The translations under genes were made by a program, and so were the position numbers. The notes under the pieces are model-generated. The model saw only the letters and a list, made by a program, of their open reading frames with translations. It had not been told where the DNA came from and did not search any database. DNA of 64,000 bases, taken from assembly GCF_030445035.2 (NCBI RefSeq), contig NC_080673.1, positions 193,855,216-193,919,215 on the forward strand, in the 5' to 3' direction. Below, piece by piece: positions 48,621 through 61,337 of the stretch (the stretch's first letter is position 1; each line of letters opens with the position of its first letter). Source of the DNA: Dasypus novemcinctus (taxonomy: Eukaryota; Chordata; Mammalia; Cingulata; Dasypodidae).

Positions 48621-49205
48621 ATCCATCTCTGGCTGTGCCCCTTGCAGGGACTTACTGCACCTCTTAGCCTTAGCAGGTCAGTATAAACCCCCGACTTGGA
48701 TGAAGGACTCTGGAGGGTGCCTTCACTGCCCTTGACCAGAGGAGGTCACCACGGAACCACAGATTGGGACTCCGCTCTCGCCCCACAGAAGTCTGTCTCT
48801 GCGTTTCACTCAGTCTCCACAGTCACACGCACACAGCCACCTGCTTTCCTTTCATTTCTCGGACCTAGAGAAGACGGCTTCCTCCCTTCTTCTCGGGAGT
48901 ACTAGGATCTTCTTGGGAGCTGATCAGGCTCTCCTCCAACTTTTCAGCATTAGGCTTTTCCTGAGCTATGCCCCTGGGGTCTTACCTGTCTGGCATGTGG
49001 AACTCCTTTGCTTTGTTCTCAGGATCTCCTTCAAACCCTCCAGTGCCTCTGGTTTCTTCCAGGAGGGCTCTGGCAGAGTCCACAACCTCTTTCTGGACTA
49101 AAGGGGTCTGGGATGCCCTGGGCTGGGGTTCACCTGGGCCCTCCCAGCCTTCTTGGAGGTGTCCGAGAGGGGCAACCAAGTGTTGCCATCTCTGGCCTTG
49201 CAGCG
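48621..49205 (-). other. Provirus leader between primer site and gag
   Basis: About 0.6 kb of retroviral leader. A packaging signal would lie here in a live virus, but nothing specific can be shown by eye. The ORFs in it look fortuitous. Confidence 0.6.
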
Positions 49206-49223
49206 ATCTTGGACAAGCCCCCA
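49206..49223 (-). other. Primer binding site, tRNA-Pro type
   Basis: On the - strand TGGGGGCTTGTCCAAGAT, four bases after the LTR. It fits the tRNA-Pro primer site at 15 of 18 positions; two of the three changes fall at a former CpG. tRNA-Pro priming is common in gammaretroviruses. Confidence 0.87.
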
Positions 49224-49227
49224 GAGA

Positions 49228-49687
49228 TGTTGTGGTAGTCAGAAAGGTCCAGTGACCATGGTATTGAGGGCCAGGACACAAGGCTTTTCTGAGAAGGAAG
49301 GTTTGTTAACAGCTGGCTGGGCCTGGTGGACTTCTGTCCAAAGACCAAGTCCCGAGCACTATTTCCAGGTCCTTTTTATACAGAGGACTTAGGAGTGGGG
49401 GTTAAGTGGTGCTTTGGTGCAAAAAGGACCTTCTTTGTTAGTTTCTTAGAGTTTAGGGGTTTGTTTCGATACTAGGTAAGCTTGGATTAGCATATCGCCC
49501 ACATACCAGGTAAGTTTGAATTAACATATTGCCCACATTCCATCTGGATGTAAGTTCGAATATACATTCAGTCTACATCCTTTCAGAATATTCAAAGCCT
49601 GTAGAGCCTATATCACTTAATTGGCTCTCCAGAAACTAGGCAAACTTGGATACAGAATTAGATAAGTTTGAATTCATGCACAGGCCA
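49228..49687 (-). repeat. 5' LTR of the provirus
   Basis: 460 bp. On the - strand it starts TGGCCTGTGCATG and ends CAACA. TATA box on the - strand at 49372-49380. The poly(A) signal position has changed (AACAAA instead of AATAAA), unlike the 3' LTR. No sign of present activity can be judged from sequence alone. Confidence 0.93.
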
Positions 49688-49691
49688 TATT

Positions 49692-50149
49692 AAATTCAGG
49701 GAAATAGATTGTCATGTATTTCCAGATATGGCCCCTGAAGGGGTATTGATTTCATGATGCTGTGTGCCTTGCTTCTGTTTCCACCAGATGTAATTTTATT
49801 TTTTTAAAAGTGAGACTGTATTCTTATTTACTTCAGTGTTTCTCAGTGGGGGGTGATTTGCCCCATGGAGGACCTTTGACAACATCTGGAGACTGGTTGT
49901 CACAACTAGGGGGGTGAGAGGGGTGTGCAACTTGTATCTAGTAGGTAAACCAGAGATGCTGCTAAACATCTTATGGTCCATCACATCAGAGAATTACCTG
50001 GCCCCAAATGTCAATAGTACTACTGTTGAGACATCCTGCTTTATACATATTTCTATTTTGTGTAAACTTTCCTCATCGACACATATATCTAATCCTTTTT
50101 AATGGTTTAGTACAATAGTACAATATTACATGGATGTATCTTAGATTTT
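49692..50149. other. Intergenic DNA; old repeat possible
   Basis: Includes 'cagtgtttctcagtggggg' and 'gaggacctttgacaacatctggagac' (49835-49895), wording typical of an ancient mammalian repeat (MARNA/MER-like). Family not fixed. No gene. Confidence 0.4.
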
Positions 50150-50167
50150 TCAACTGCTTCCCTTTTC

Positions 50168-50622
50168 TTTTTTTGTTAGATTTATTTTTTTAATTTATTT
50201 CTCTCCCCTTTCCCCCCTCCCCCCTTCCCTCCCTGCTCCCCCCCCCCCCCCACTGTTGTCTGCTCTCTGTGTCCATTTGCTGTGTGTTTTCTGTGACCAC
50301 TTCTATCCTTATCAGCAGCACTGGGAATCTGTTTATTTTTGTTGCATCGTTCTTGTTGTGTCAGCTCTCTGTGTGTGTGGCACCATTCCTGGGCAGGCTG
50401 CACTTTCTTTCGCGCTGGGCGGCTCTCCTTATGGGGCGCACTCCTTGCGCGTGGGGCTTCCCTATGCGGGGGACACTCCTGCGTGGCACGGCACTCCTCC
50501 TGGTGCCCATCAGCACTGCGCATGGGCCAGCTCGACACTGGTCAAGGAGGCCCGGGGTTTGAACCACGGACCTCCCATGTGGTAGGCGGACGCCATATCC
50601 ATTGGGCCAAGTCCGCTTCCCA
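50168..50622 (-). repeat. DAS-III-like long SINE
   Basis: 455 bp with a very long pyrimidine tract (T run, then several C runs to about 50252), a standard body and a right-end head (ggacctcccatgtgg; aagtccgcttccc). Flanked by an 18-bp duplication beginning tcaactgctt (50150-50167 and 50623-50640) with two differences. Among the least diverged copies. Confidence 0.94.
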
Positions 50623-50640
50623 TCAACTGCTTTCCTTTTG

Positions 50641-51050
50641 ATGACAATTTAAATATATCTCTCCCCTTTTTTCCAAATACTATATTGTTTCAGTGGATAT
50701 GTATCTGCATACCATGTCTGTGCATATGCATACTTTATTTAGTATTTCTGTAAGATATAGTCTTAAGAGATGTTCCAGGGTTAAAAATAAAAATTTGATA
50801 ATGCAAGGTTGTTCTCCCTTCCCCAGTGCCCTGAAAAGTTGTGAAGTGGTGCTTTTCTGGGACTGAAAAGTATGATTGATATTCTTCTGGACAGGTGAAG
50901 AAGAAGGGCATTCCATGCAGAGGGTCATCAGTAACTACAAAGGCAGAGGGGTATGAAGCTGCATAGTGTAGGGGGGTTGGGGCAGTCTTACGTTGAATTT
51001 TGGGTTAGAGTGGCAGAGACAAGGCAGCCTATTAAATTAAAACATTTTGC
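50641..51050. other. Intergenic DNA downstream of CC2D2A
   Basis: No recognisable gene or repeat. The predicted CC2D2A transcript end is at the right edge. Confidence 0.5.
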
Positions 51051-51068
51051 ACAGTTTGAAAACATAAA

Positions 51069-51074
51069 TTTATT
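51069..51074 (-). promoter_or_regulatory. Probable CC2D2A poly(A) signal
   Basis: AATAAA on the - strand, about 140 bases after the stop codon, implying a short 3' UTR ending near 51050. Confidence 0.65.
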
Positions 51075-51214
51075 TCATTATCTGCAAATATATTTTCCTC
51101 TGCGATCAGTATCATAATGAAATGTTCTTGAAGTTGAAGCAAAAATTCACACATTGAAAAAAAATTCTCATCTCCTGATTAAATTTTTGATATATAAAAA
51201 GTAGAATGAAAAAA

Positions 51215-52493
<1,279 letters not shown>

Positions 52494-53094
52494 TTATTAA
52501 AAAAAAAAAAAGCCACATTTGATTTGTTTGCAGTGGGGATTCAGGTGATTATGTAACTACATTTTTGTCTGTGGAGTTGTCATTCACCAGTCATGGTACC
52601 TAATCACAGCTGAAAAAAATAACACAAGCAATCCTTGTTCTAAGGGTTGAGTATGGGTATGGGGAAGGGAATAGACCTGTAAATAGAACGTATGATACCC
52701 TAAGGGTCAAAAAAGATGCTTGAAATGTAACACAGAAGAGGTGACACTGAATGACTAAGGGATAAATTCAACAAAGTTAGCAAAAGATTTTTATTATCAT
52801 GAAATATTCTATCAGTTGATTTACTGATAACATATACATCAGATCCAGGCATAAGGGATGAGGCTTATGTTGAGAGTCTCAGATCTTTGTAGGGCTATTA
52901 ATGCCCTTTACTGATTTTTTAGCCCAGTGAGACTTCTCCTCACAAGGATCATCTTTTTTTTTTTTCTAAATTGCCTTTAAAACTTCCTTTAAAATACAAA
53001 CCATTATTGCAACTTAATGTTTGATAGCCTGCTTTATAGTTAATTGGTAGGTATTGGGTTTATAGGATATAAAACTTAAAATGTGGAATGGAAA

Positions 53095-53225
53095 ATAGCT
53101 ACCATTTATTGAGCCCTAATTAACCAGGTACTGTTGTAAGTGCTTTTCATATATTTTTATTTAATCCACCTAATAACCCTCTGTGGTAGGGGATATTGTC
53201 ACCATTTCACATACGAGGTGACAGT
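53095..53225. repeat. MIR SINE fragment
   Basis: 'accatttattgagccc', 'gtaagtgcttttcatatatt', 'ttcacatacgaggtgacag' follow the MIR consensus order. Confidence 0.6.
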
Positions 53226-53305
53226 TTGAAGTAGACTAAATGACTTGAGTAAGACAGGGGAGCTGGGATTCGAATCGACACCCTGCCAATTCTAAAGCCT
53301 CTTGT

Positions 53306-53544
53306 TGGGAGTGGATGTGGCTCCAGCAATTGAGCACCCACCTCCCACATGGGAGGTCCTGGATTCAGTTCCTCGTGCCTCCTGAGAAGACAAACAAACA
53401 AAACAAATGAAAAACCAACTCAGGGAAGCCGATGTGGCTCAGTGATTGAGCGCTGACTTCCCACACACAAGGTGCCAGGTACAATGCCCAGCCCCAATCC
53501 CCGGCCCCTGGTACCTCAAAGAAAGAAAAACAAAACTAAATAAA
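53306..53544 (+). repeat. DAS-type SINE, dimeric
   Basis: Two tRNA-like heads (gggagtggatgtggctcc... and agccgatgtggctcagtg...) with an A-rich linker and tail. Flanked by taaagcctcttgt (53293-53305 and 53545-53557), a perfect 13-bp duplication. Confidence 0.93.
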
Positions 53545-53939
53545 TAAAGCCTCTTGTCATCCCCTAACAAATAATACAGATTTGGGGACCCAGACAGCTT
53601 TCCATTGCTCAACAGCTATAGGATCCACTTTTATTTTGGCACAGAGTATTAATACATATTCCTTGTTTTGGGTTTCAGGATGGTCTGAATAAGAGTGTAT
53701 GACTGAATTGCCAAGCACTTCATCAGTATTGGAGAGATAAATGACATGTGTCTCATAGATAGTATTTTGAAGCTATTGGAGGAAACAAAAAGTTTTATTT
53801 TAGATTAATTGTCCTAGGTGAGGATCCTAAATAAGGCTTTACAGACAAATTGAGAGTCAGTTGGTGTTTGTTAGTAATAATACCTAAAAAGGGGTCATGT
53901 TTCCTCTCTTATTTGACATGCCTCTCTTCACACAGCTTG

Positions 53940-54110
53940 ATACAGTAGAAAGGGTACACAGACCTTGAAACCATAAAGACCTAACTGGGCTCAGAAGCTG
54001 CCTTTAGCACTTAACAGGTATGCAGACCTCTCTGAGCCTCAGTTTCCACATTTGTGAAACTGGGAGAATAAGTTCCATTTTACAGGGTTATAAGGGTTAA
54101 AATGGGACCT
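53940..54110. repeat. MIR SINE fragment
   Basis: Sense-like MIR wording with 'cctctctgagcctcagtttcc' and 'acatttgtgaaactggg'. Confidence 0.6.
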
Positions 54111-54458
54111 GCCTTCTCCATGCATCATGTTTATAAATTAGCTGAAGTTCTATAAGCCACTAATTAGACAAAAGAAGCATGCTTAGGCTGAGGATTATGA
54201 GAACACGATATCAAGCTCTACTCTGAAGTAAAGTCTTGGGAAAACTACTTTCATTTGTTTCTCCCCCGCCATGCTGATGCAGACGCCTTCTTTTTAGCCA
54301 CACTATTTAGAGACCACCTCTGTCCTTGCTATCTATAAACATGAAATAAAGCTTAATTGCCCATGTTATTTCACATTTACTCAGGCTGAAAATAGTTGAA
54401 AGTTTGGTATTATATTCCATGTGACAGATTACATGTGGATTTATGGATATTAAGTTAC

Positions 54459-54517
54459 CTGTCTTGTAGCTCAGCTGTAGCTGTTTTGTCTGTTTGCTGG
54501 TAAATGAGCTCTTCTGG
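54459..54517 (-). CDS. CC2D2A: CC2D2A short coding exon
   Basis: 59-bp microexon-like exon between acceptor cttttatag| and donor gacag|gtaact. It encodes PEELIYQQTDKTATAELQD plus the first two bases of an Arg codon completed at 52446. Its phase matches on both sides, and the residues match the known protein, so the exon is real despite its size. Confidence 0.95.
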
Positions 54518-55749
54518 CTATAAAAGAAAATAGTTCAGCAATTCTAAAAATCATCTACACTTAGAATGTGAATAGCTGTACATTCTTCTAAAAATGTTTT
54601 TAAACAATTATGAAATCTCAGACACTCAACAAGAAATACATCACAAATAAACTAGAGTGTTGTTTAGTTCTTCCTCAATCTCATTTCCCTTTTCTCTCCT
54701 CACAGAAGTAACCATGACCTGAATTTGTGTTGTTTTTTTCCCCCATTTAGTAAATACTGAGTACCTATTGTGTGCCAGGCACTAATCTAGGGGGCTAGTT
54801 GTGAGTGATAGCTGTGAACAAAAACCCTTACCCTTATGGAGCTTATGTTATAGCGAGTGAGATAGACAAATTAGTAAAACATCTTTATGATTTTGCCACA
54901 GATGTATGTATACTAAACAATGTATTGTATTATTTTCCATGTTTTCTAAGCTATATAATAGTTTTATACTGTGAGTAGGCAACTTGCTTTTTGCCCCTTA
55001 TTTTATTTAGAGATAATAGCAAACACATTTTAGAGTGCTTACTAAGACTCACTCATGTTGATTTGTATAGGTTCATTCATTTACTCCTAAAAAAATTATA
55101 TTATGTACCATAATTTATTTATTCCTTCTTTTATTCCAATTCTTTTGCTATTTCAGTGTTTCTATGAAACATCTTGTATATGTCACCATGTGCACATATG
55201 GGACAATTTTTCTAAGGCAGGGTTTTCAAATCTTTTTTTGAAAGTTTTTATTCACAGTAAAAAATACATTTTATATTACAAACCCAGTACACACATACAT
55301 GTATCTAACTATTAAGTGGAAACAAGAGTTTTAGGAAACAATGCTTATGTTTACTACTTACAATCTACTAGTCTGGATCTTCAATTATTGTATGAGCCAT
55401 TAATGGATCATGCCCTGCATTTTGATCTCCTGTCTCATTTGTGGTCATGAAATCAGTTTTAGTTAATTGAGACCAGCATTTTAAAAAAAACTAAAAATTG
55501 AAGTAAAATAAAATATATTTTGTGATACTAATGGGACTTTTTATATCAGAACTTTTTCTTTCATATATTTGTATATACTGGTTCATGATGCAGAATATAT
55601 TTCTTATTGTAAATTGGGCTGAAATAGTTTGAAAAACAAACACTGTTCCAGGCTAAATACCTGGGGCCAAAATATATCTGGCTACTGTATAACAATATCA
55701 AATTCCTTATTTTCTTTGTCTATATTTAATTGTTAAAAAAGGAATATAC
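54518..55749 (-). other. CC2D2A intron
   Basis: 1.2 kb. An ancient repeat fragment at about 54745-54880 ('gagtacctattgtgtgccaggcac', 'cccttatggagcttatg') of the same family as 9715-9960. Nothing else recognised. Confidence 0.55.
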
Positions 55750-55872
55750 CTGAATACTGCAAAGTCCAGGATATGGAAGGCTTCTTGAAAAGAAAGACTT
55801 CCAAAGCTTGGGCTTGGTGACATCAAAATTTATCCTTAGAGGAGAATCATATTGTTGAATGTTAAACCAAAT
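55750..55872 (-). CDS. CC2D2A: CC2D2A coding exon
   Basis: 123 bp, exactly 41 codons, between acceptor cttttttag| and donor attcag|gtatat. Encodes [20 protein letters not shown] and a second half with KLWKSFF and PYPGLCSIQ-like ending. Part of the transglutaminase-like domain of the family. Symmetrical phase (0,0). Confidence 0.96.
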
Positions 55873-56309
55873 CTAAAAAAGATAGGACAAAATTAGAATA
55901 TATGTTAGATGATATGTATGTATGTCTGAATGTGCACATATATATATACACAGAGGGAGAGATAGTAAGAGTGCACAAAGGCATTGCATTTGGTAAAAGC
56001 ATTTGTTGGCCTACGTGTATCCCAGGAGATATAGTTTTGGTTTTATGATGCAGCATTTCAGTGATTCTAAAGTGCATGCTTTTCGTCAGTTTTTGCTTTG
56101 GAAAACTGACATGCATTTTATAATCAGTGTTATGATACAGTTGTCATTGAACATTTTCCCCATTTTTTATATCCGAAATTGGGATGTATCTTACTGATAA
56201 TTGTATATTCATGAAATAAGGTAGTTCCTGATAAGAAATTTAAAATATATTAGAAGAAATAAGACAAGGTCAATCCTTTCTCCAACTAGCCTTTTCTGAC
56301 CCTACTCTT

Positions 56310-56570
56310 TTCCAGCCTTCATTAAGGCAGTGTAGCCCATTGGCTCTGGAGCCAGACCACCTGAATTAGAACTCTAGCTCAAATAGTTATTAACTGTGTG
56401 AACTTGGACGATTTATTTAACTTCTATAGAGTGTTTCTTTATCTTTAAAAGCAGGGTAATATTACTTACTAATAAGGTTGTTGAATGGATTAAATGAACT
56501 AATTCATGTACATTTCTTAGAATAATATTTGGTGCATATTAAATGCTCAGTAATTGTTAGCTGTTGTTAT
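56310..56570 (+). repeat. MIR SINE
   Basis: Long, fairly complete MIR: 'ggctctggagccagacc', 'aacttggacgatttatttaac', 'gggtaatattacttact', 'aaatgctcagtaattgtt'. Confidence 0.65.
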
Positions 56571-56934
56571 AATCATCATCATCATTATTTCATTGTTTAT
56601 AATTGCCTATTTAGTCATCTTTCTCCTCACTAGACTATTAGACTATTATCTTGAGGACAGTTGCCATATGTCTTATTCTCCATATTTATTATCTTTAGCA
56701 TCTAGCATAACTCCTGACATATAGTGGGTAGACTGAATGACTGTGCATGAATGGTAAACTCATCTATTCAGAATACTTATCAAGTACCTGTTGTGTCCAG
56801 ACTCAGTCCTAATCACTGGGGATAAAATAGTAAATGAAATAGGAGTTCCTAATTTCATGAAGTAGTAAATAGAAGATATAGTAAACAAATCAACAAGTAA
56901 ATGCATAGGATATCAGATGATGTTAAGTGATGTC

Positions 56935-57360
56935 ATAGATTGCGTTATTGGCCACAATTCTTCTTCTCTTCCTTTATGCATATACTTTGCAATGTTACTT
57001 TGTAATTCCTTTCTGCAAAAAGGCAGAGTATATTTCTCCACTTCGTGGCTTTAGGCCAGTGGAATGATGTGGCAATGTCAGTGTGTGACTTTTGAGACTA
57101 AGCCTTGAGGGTCTGTATTTCCTGCTTGCCCTCTTGTGCCTCTGCCATTGCTATTGTCCTTTAGTCTGAGCCCCAGAATGAATAAAGCAGAACTATCAAA
57201 GCCAAGCCACTGATCTGCAGGAGAAGCAGAGCTGCTCCAGCCACCGCAACCCTCACATCAGCAAAGCCTTCGCAGCTGACCCACAGAATAAATGCTTGGA
57301 GCCAGTTAGTTTGGGGATGGGTTTTTACACATTTGTATTATGGCATTAGTTAACCACTAC
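56935..57360 (+). repeat. LTR-like element (MaLR/ERVL type, tentative)
   Basis: Ends with 'aataaatgcttggagccagttag', 'tttggggatgggtttttacac', 'ggcattagttaaccactac', resembling the 3' end of MLT1-type LTRs. Internal 'tttcctgcttgccctcttgtgcc' fits too. Limits approximate. Confidence 0.45.
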
Positions 57361-57369
57361 AAGAGTGAA

Positions 57370-59750
57370 GAAGAAAACTAAGATGGGAGAAGGACGTAAT
57401 TTTAGGGTGGGCAGAGAAATTCTCATTGGAAAGGTTACATAAGCAGAAATGCAGATGGGGACAAATGTTTGAAGATATTTGGTGGAAAGAGGGTCTTCTA
57501 TGCAGAGGAAACAGCAAATGTAGTGTGCTTGATGTGTTTGGGGAACAGTAAGGAAGACAGTGGCTTTAGAGAAGTGAGCAAATTAGAGAGCAAGTAAATG
57601 ATTAGGTCAGTGGAAGGCCTTATGGGCCATTTTAAAGATTTAGGCTTTTATTCTTGAGTGAGCTGGGAAGGCAATGGAGTATTTTGAGCAGAGGAGTGAC
57701 ATAATTTGTCTTTCATTTTAACAGGATTGCTCTTTGCTGTTTTGAGACTGGACAGAATAGGGCATAGGCAAGTAGTGAAGCCCCCCAGGTAGGAGGTTAT
57801 TTGAAATAATCCATGTAAGAGCTGAAGTGACGTGGACCAAAATGGTAGCAGTGAAAGTGGTGAACGGTGGTCAGATTCTGGATATATTGTGAAGGTGGAG
57901 CCAACAAGATTTGGTGATAGATTTGATGTTGGAGAGTGAGAGACAGGAGAGGAATCAAAGATGACTCCAAGGATTTTAAATGATGGAGTTGCCATTTATT
58001 GGAATGGGAAAGACTGTAAAAGGAAATCAGTTCAAATATGAGCATGCTAAGTTTGAAGTATCTACCTGACATCCAGATGAAGATGAGTAGGTAGTAGGAT
58101 ACTTGAATCTGAAGTTTGGGGGAGCTAACTTTGAGTTAGAGAGAGAAGTTTGGGAATCATTAATGTATAGATGGTGTTCCTCAGGAAGAAGTATAGTTAG
58201 AAAATCCTGCCTATTGACTGCATTTAGTAAGAATTCTGAGGATCTCTAGTGCTTAGAATTTGGAGAAATAGGAAAATGCAAAGGACACAGAGAAAGATCA
58301 GTCAATGAGGTAGGAGGCGTTCCAAATCAACAAATTGTTTTAAGAAGGCAAAGGCCTTAGGAAGTACAGTTTGGCTACAGTATAGGCAAAGTGCAGAAAA
58401 GTAGTGGGCAACAGCACTTGAAAAAAGAGTGGAAGTTTGATTACATAGGGCTTTGAAATCTAAAGTGAGAAGTTTATTCTTAAATCTGTTTGCAGTGAAG
58501 TGCCCCAGGTCTCTTTGAGCCATAGAATGATGAAAGCTGAATATTAAGATGCTTTAAATCAGGCAGCAGTGTATCAAATAAAGAGCTGAATTGGAACAGA
58601 TTATTTAGGTGGCTATTTATGGTAAAGCAGTGATGAAACAATAATGGCATGACCTGGGAAAAAGAAAAGGTAGAATCTATATGATTTGGATCTATAAATA
58701 TAATTTGAAAGTAGGAGGAAGTAAGGGAGGTGGGGAGAAAATCAAAGACAATTCCGGGATTTGAATTTGGATAATTGACATTCACAGTAATAGGAAGCTA
58801 GGAGGAGGAGCTGGTTTTTGGAGGCAAAGGTGAAATGAATTGTGTTTTGGATATGCTAAGTTTGAGATTCTGATAAGCACCTGGGTGTCTAGAAAAGAGT
58901 TGCAAATCCAGGATTCTAAGGAAGAAGCTAGGGATAGTAACAAAAGAATTATAACTTCTCTGCCCCAAGAAGCTTCATAGAGCCGAAAAAAATAATAATA
59001 GGTTTGGTCCTGGAAGAAATCTAAATATAAAAGCTTTGGGAACATCTACTCTTAAGGGGTAGGAAGATGGACCAGTGAAAGAAAACATAAGAAGTTATTA
59101 TAGAGAAATGAAAACCAAACAGTCCTTCATCAGTAAACCAAGGAAGGTGAAAGAGTTGTGTTTTGTTTTGTTTTCCATGAAGAAGAGGGGGTCGGGGGTG
59201 TCATGTATCACAGAAAAGGAGAGTGCGGGATGAGAGTACATCATTGGATTTATTTATCCATTAGCAAGGCAATGGCACTTCTCAGTGTTTAATTTCTGTA
59301 GGATGGTCAGGGAAGAGTGGCTGGCTCTAGAAGAGGTTAAAGACCTCTGAGTGTGCTGAGAAAGTGGAAGCAGCAGGAATAACCAATATTTGAAGAATTT
59401 TGATAGGAAAGAAAAGAGACATAATGGTAGTTTGGGGTGTAATTAGGCTAGGAGAAACGTGTTTCAGAATCATTGGACTCCTGAGTACATTAGTAGGTAA
59501 ACAAGGAGAGAGCAAAAATATAGGGGCAAGTTGGAACAATTAGTGGAGCCAGTTCTTGGAGTAGGATTGGAAATGCAACCACAGGTGGAAAGAGAAGAAA
59601 TTTGGAAAACGAGTGAAGGAAGGGAAAGGCTGACCACCCAAAGAGACTGTGTGGTGGAAGTTTCACAGTGCCAGGCCAGCAAAGCAAGGGTGAGTCCACC
59701 GAGAGTGGTCCAGACTTAGAGCAGCTTTAGAACACCTCCAGTGGGGTGTG
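57370..59750. repeat. Two adjacent copies of an ancient interspersed repeat
   Basis: Copy A about 57370-58250 and copy B about 58260-59750 share the order: 'cagaggaaacagcaaatg' / 'aaggcaaaggccttagg'; the 'aatctgtttgcagtgaag'-type segment; then 'aagactccaaggatttt' / 'gacaattccgggatttg' and 'atgctaagtttga(a/g)'. No coding capacity. Family not identified. Confidence 0.5.
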
Positions 59751-60309
59751 TGCGACATCCTCAGCCACTGTTGTCCTTCTTCTTAGAAGAGGAGAAAGGA
59801 GGGTTCTTCCTCACAAAACTTTGGTTCTATAAGAATTAGTAGTTGTTTTGAGAGCTAGTAATAATTTTGACATAGGATGGAGTTCTTTTAACCTTAAAAT
59901 GATTCTCTAGACGTTGATGGAGTTTTGCAGATCATCTATGATAATAACTTTAATTTAAAATAGTAATTAACAGGACAATAGTGCTCCACATTGCTCTTTT
60001 TCACATTTGTAATTAATAGTAGTTGCCATTTGTTGAACACTTATAAAAGACAGGTACTTTGATGGGTATTTGGCAAATATTACTTTAAATTTAAACCATA
60101 ACCTTAAAAAGTAGATCAGTGGCCTTCAAAGTAGGGTGTCCACCCCAGAGGTATGGATGTGGAAGGAAAATAGATCTAATTATTTTCTTTTATCTTTTAA
60201 AAGTTTTTTGTATATTGGGGCTGTATGCGCAAATGATTTTTATTGACACATCCATAAAATTCAGAGGTAATGATTATAAAAAGAATTGTGAGAGTCATCA
60301 AAGACTAGT

Positions 60310-60480
60310 TATTATTAAGTGTTAGGTGCTTTACATTGACTATATTTCATTCACAATGACTCTAAGTAATGGCTATTATTACCTCCATTTTACCAAAAGA
60401 GAAACTGAGCCTTTGATAAATGAACCTCATACAACCAGTAAATGATGAAGTAGGGGTTACACCCAGGCATTTTGACCCCC
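60310..60480. repeat. MIR SINE fragment
   Basis: 'taggtgctttacattgact', 'tattacctccattttacc', 'gagaaactgagcc' in MIR order. Confidence 0.6.
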
Positions 60481-60854
60481 AAATTAATGTTTTTTACTTT
60501 TGCTTTCTATGGTACCCTTCACAGTTAAACAGCCCCCAAAATTGGGTGCAACTAAAATCATGTGGGGAGATTATAAATAGGATGGTGCCTGGCGATCTAC
60601 CTTAAAAAAAAAAAGGAAAGGAAAAAACGTCAGTCTTCTCTGGTGATAAATTTGCCTCATTTAGTTCTCAAAACACTACAAGGTAGGCATGGCATGTTCT
60701 ATTTCGGATGAGAAATCTGAGGAGAGAGCCAGGACACAAGCTTGGGTCCTCTGACTCTAAACAAGATCTTTTTCTTTAACTTCATTCTGTTTCTCTGCAG
60801 GTCACATTCAATCAAAAGTTGAAGTAGAACGATTCTGCCACTGTACTTGATGTC

Positions 60855-61010
60855 ACATTCCCCCCTGCCTTCCAGGTTAGTGGCAGATGTGTGGAGAGCA
60901 GGAAGCAGGAAAGGAGACATCTCTCACCTTACCACACTTTGGATGCCCTTTACTCCTTATCGTGAATAACACTGTATCACTAAGGAAATCAGAATTCTTA
61001 ATGTATACAC
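60855..61010. repeat. Ancient repeat copy 1 (pair with 62696)
   Basis: Shares 'ttaccacact', 'ttggatgccc'-like and 'actccttat' blocks in the same order with 62696-62830. Family unknown. Confidence 0.5.
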
Positions 61011-61101
61011 AACACATTAGAAAAGATACTACTTAAATCAGTAAGTAAAGAAAACGGAAAGTAACTTTCAACCGTGTTCAAGAGGAAATGGAAATACTTA
61101 C

Positions 61102-61236
61102 ATTATCGGGTCCTATTAAACAGCCCACGCTTTTTAAGGGACAGAAAGTATCAAATTGTCCATAAAAATGTCCACTGCAGGGATTCCATATTAAATAATG
61201 ACTTTGCTCCCAAGTTAACACATAGGCAGTTGGACC
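61102..61236 (-). CDS. CC2D2A: CC2D2A coding exon
   Basis: 135 bp, 45 codons, between acceptor attttccctcag| and donor gataat|gtaagt. Encodes [20 protein letters not shown], then a segment ending [10 protein letters not shown], a highly conserved part of the transglutaminase-like domain (aromatic- and Cys-rich). Phase 0,0. Intact. Confidence 0.97.
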
Positions 61237-61337
61237 CTGAGGGAAAATAGTTATTAAAACACTTTCAACCGATTATGCAATTAAGGTAGATTGTAGTAGT
61301 TTGCACAGACAATTCATTATTTTAGTTGGACCCCTAA

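Larger units (their letters stand above)
40201..49691 (-). mobile_element. Class I (gammaretrovirus-like) endogenous provirus, defective
   Basis: Whole provirus 40205-49687 on the - strand, flanked by a 4-bp target duplication (tatt, 40201-40204 and 49688-49691). Order on the - strand: 5' LTR, primer site, gag, pro, pol, env, polypurine tract, 3' LTR. All coding regions contain stops or frameshifts, and key catalytic residues are replaced. A DAS-III SINE splits pro. By hand alignment the two LTRs differ at roughly 12% of positions, which implies an old insertion (tens of millions of years under usual mammalian neutral rates; approximate). Confidence 0.93.
55873..61101 (-). other. CC2D2A intron, 5.2 kb
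   Basis: Largest CC2D2A intron wholly inside the window. Holds MIR (56310-56570), an LTR-like element (56935-57360), two adjacent copies of an ancient repeat (57370-59750), MIR (60310-60480) and a small repeat (60855-61010). No exon found. Confidence 0.75.

Noticed and set aside
48431-49392. Several + strand open frames over the provirus leader and LTR
   Set aside because: Antisense of retroviral leader and LTR; no codon or motif support.
57648-59699. Run of - strand open frames
   Set aside because: Antisense of an A/G-rich ancient repeat; low-complexity Ser/Leu/Pro-rich peptides are expected.
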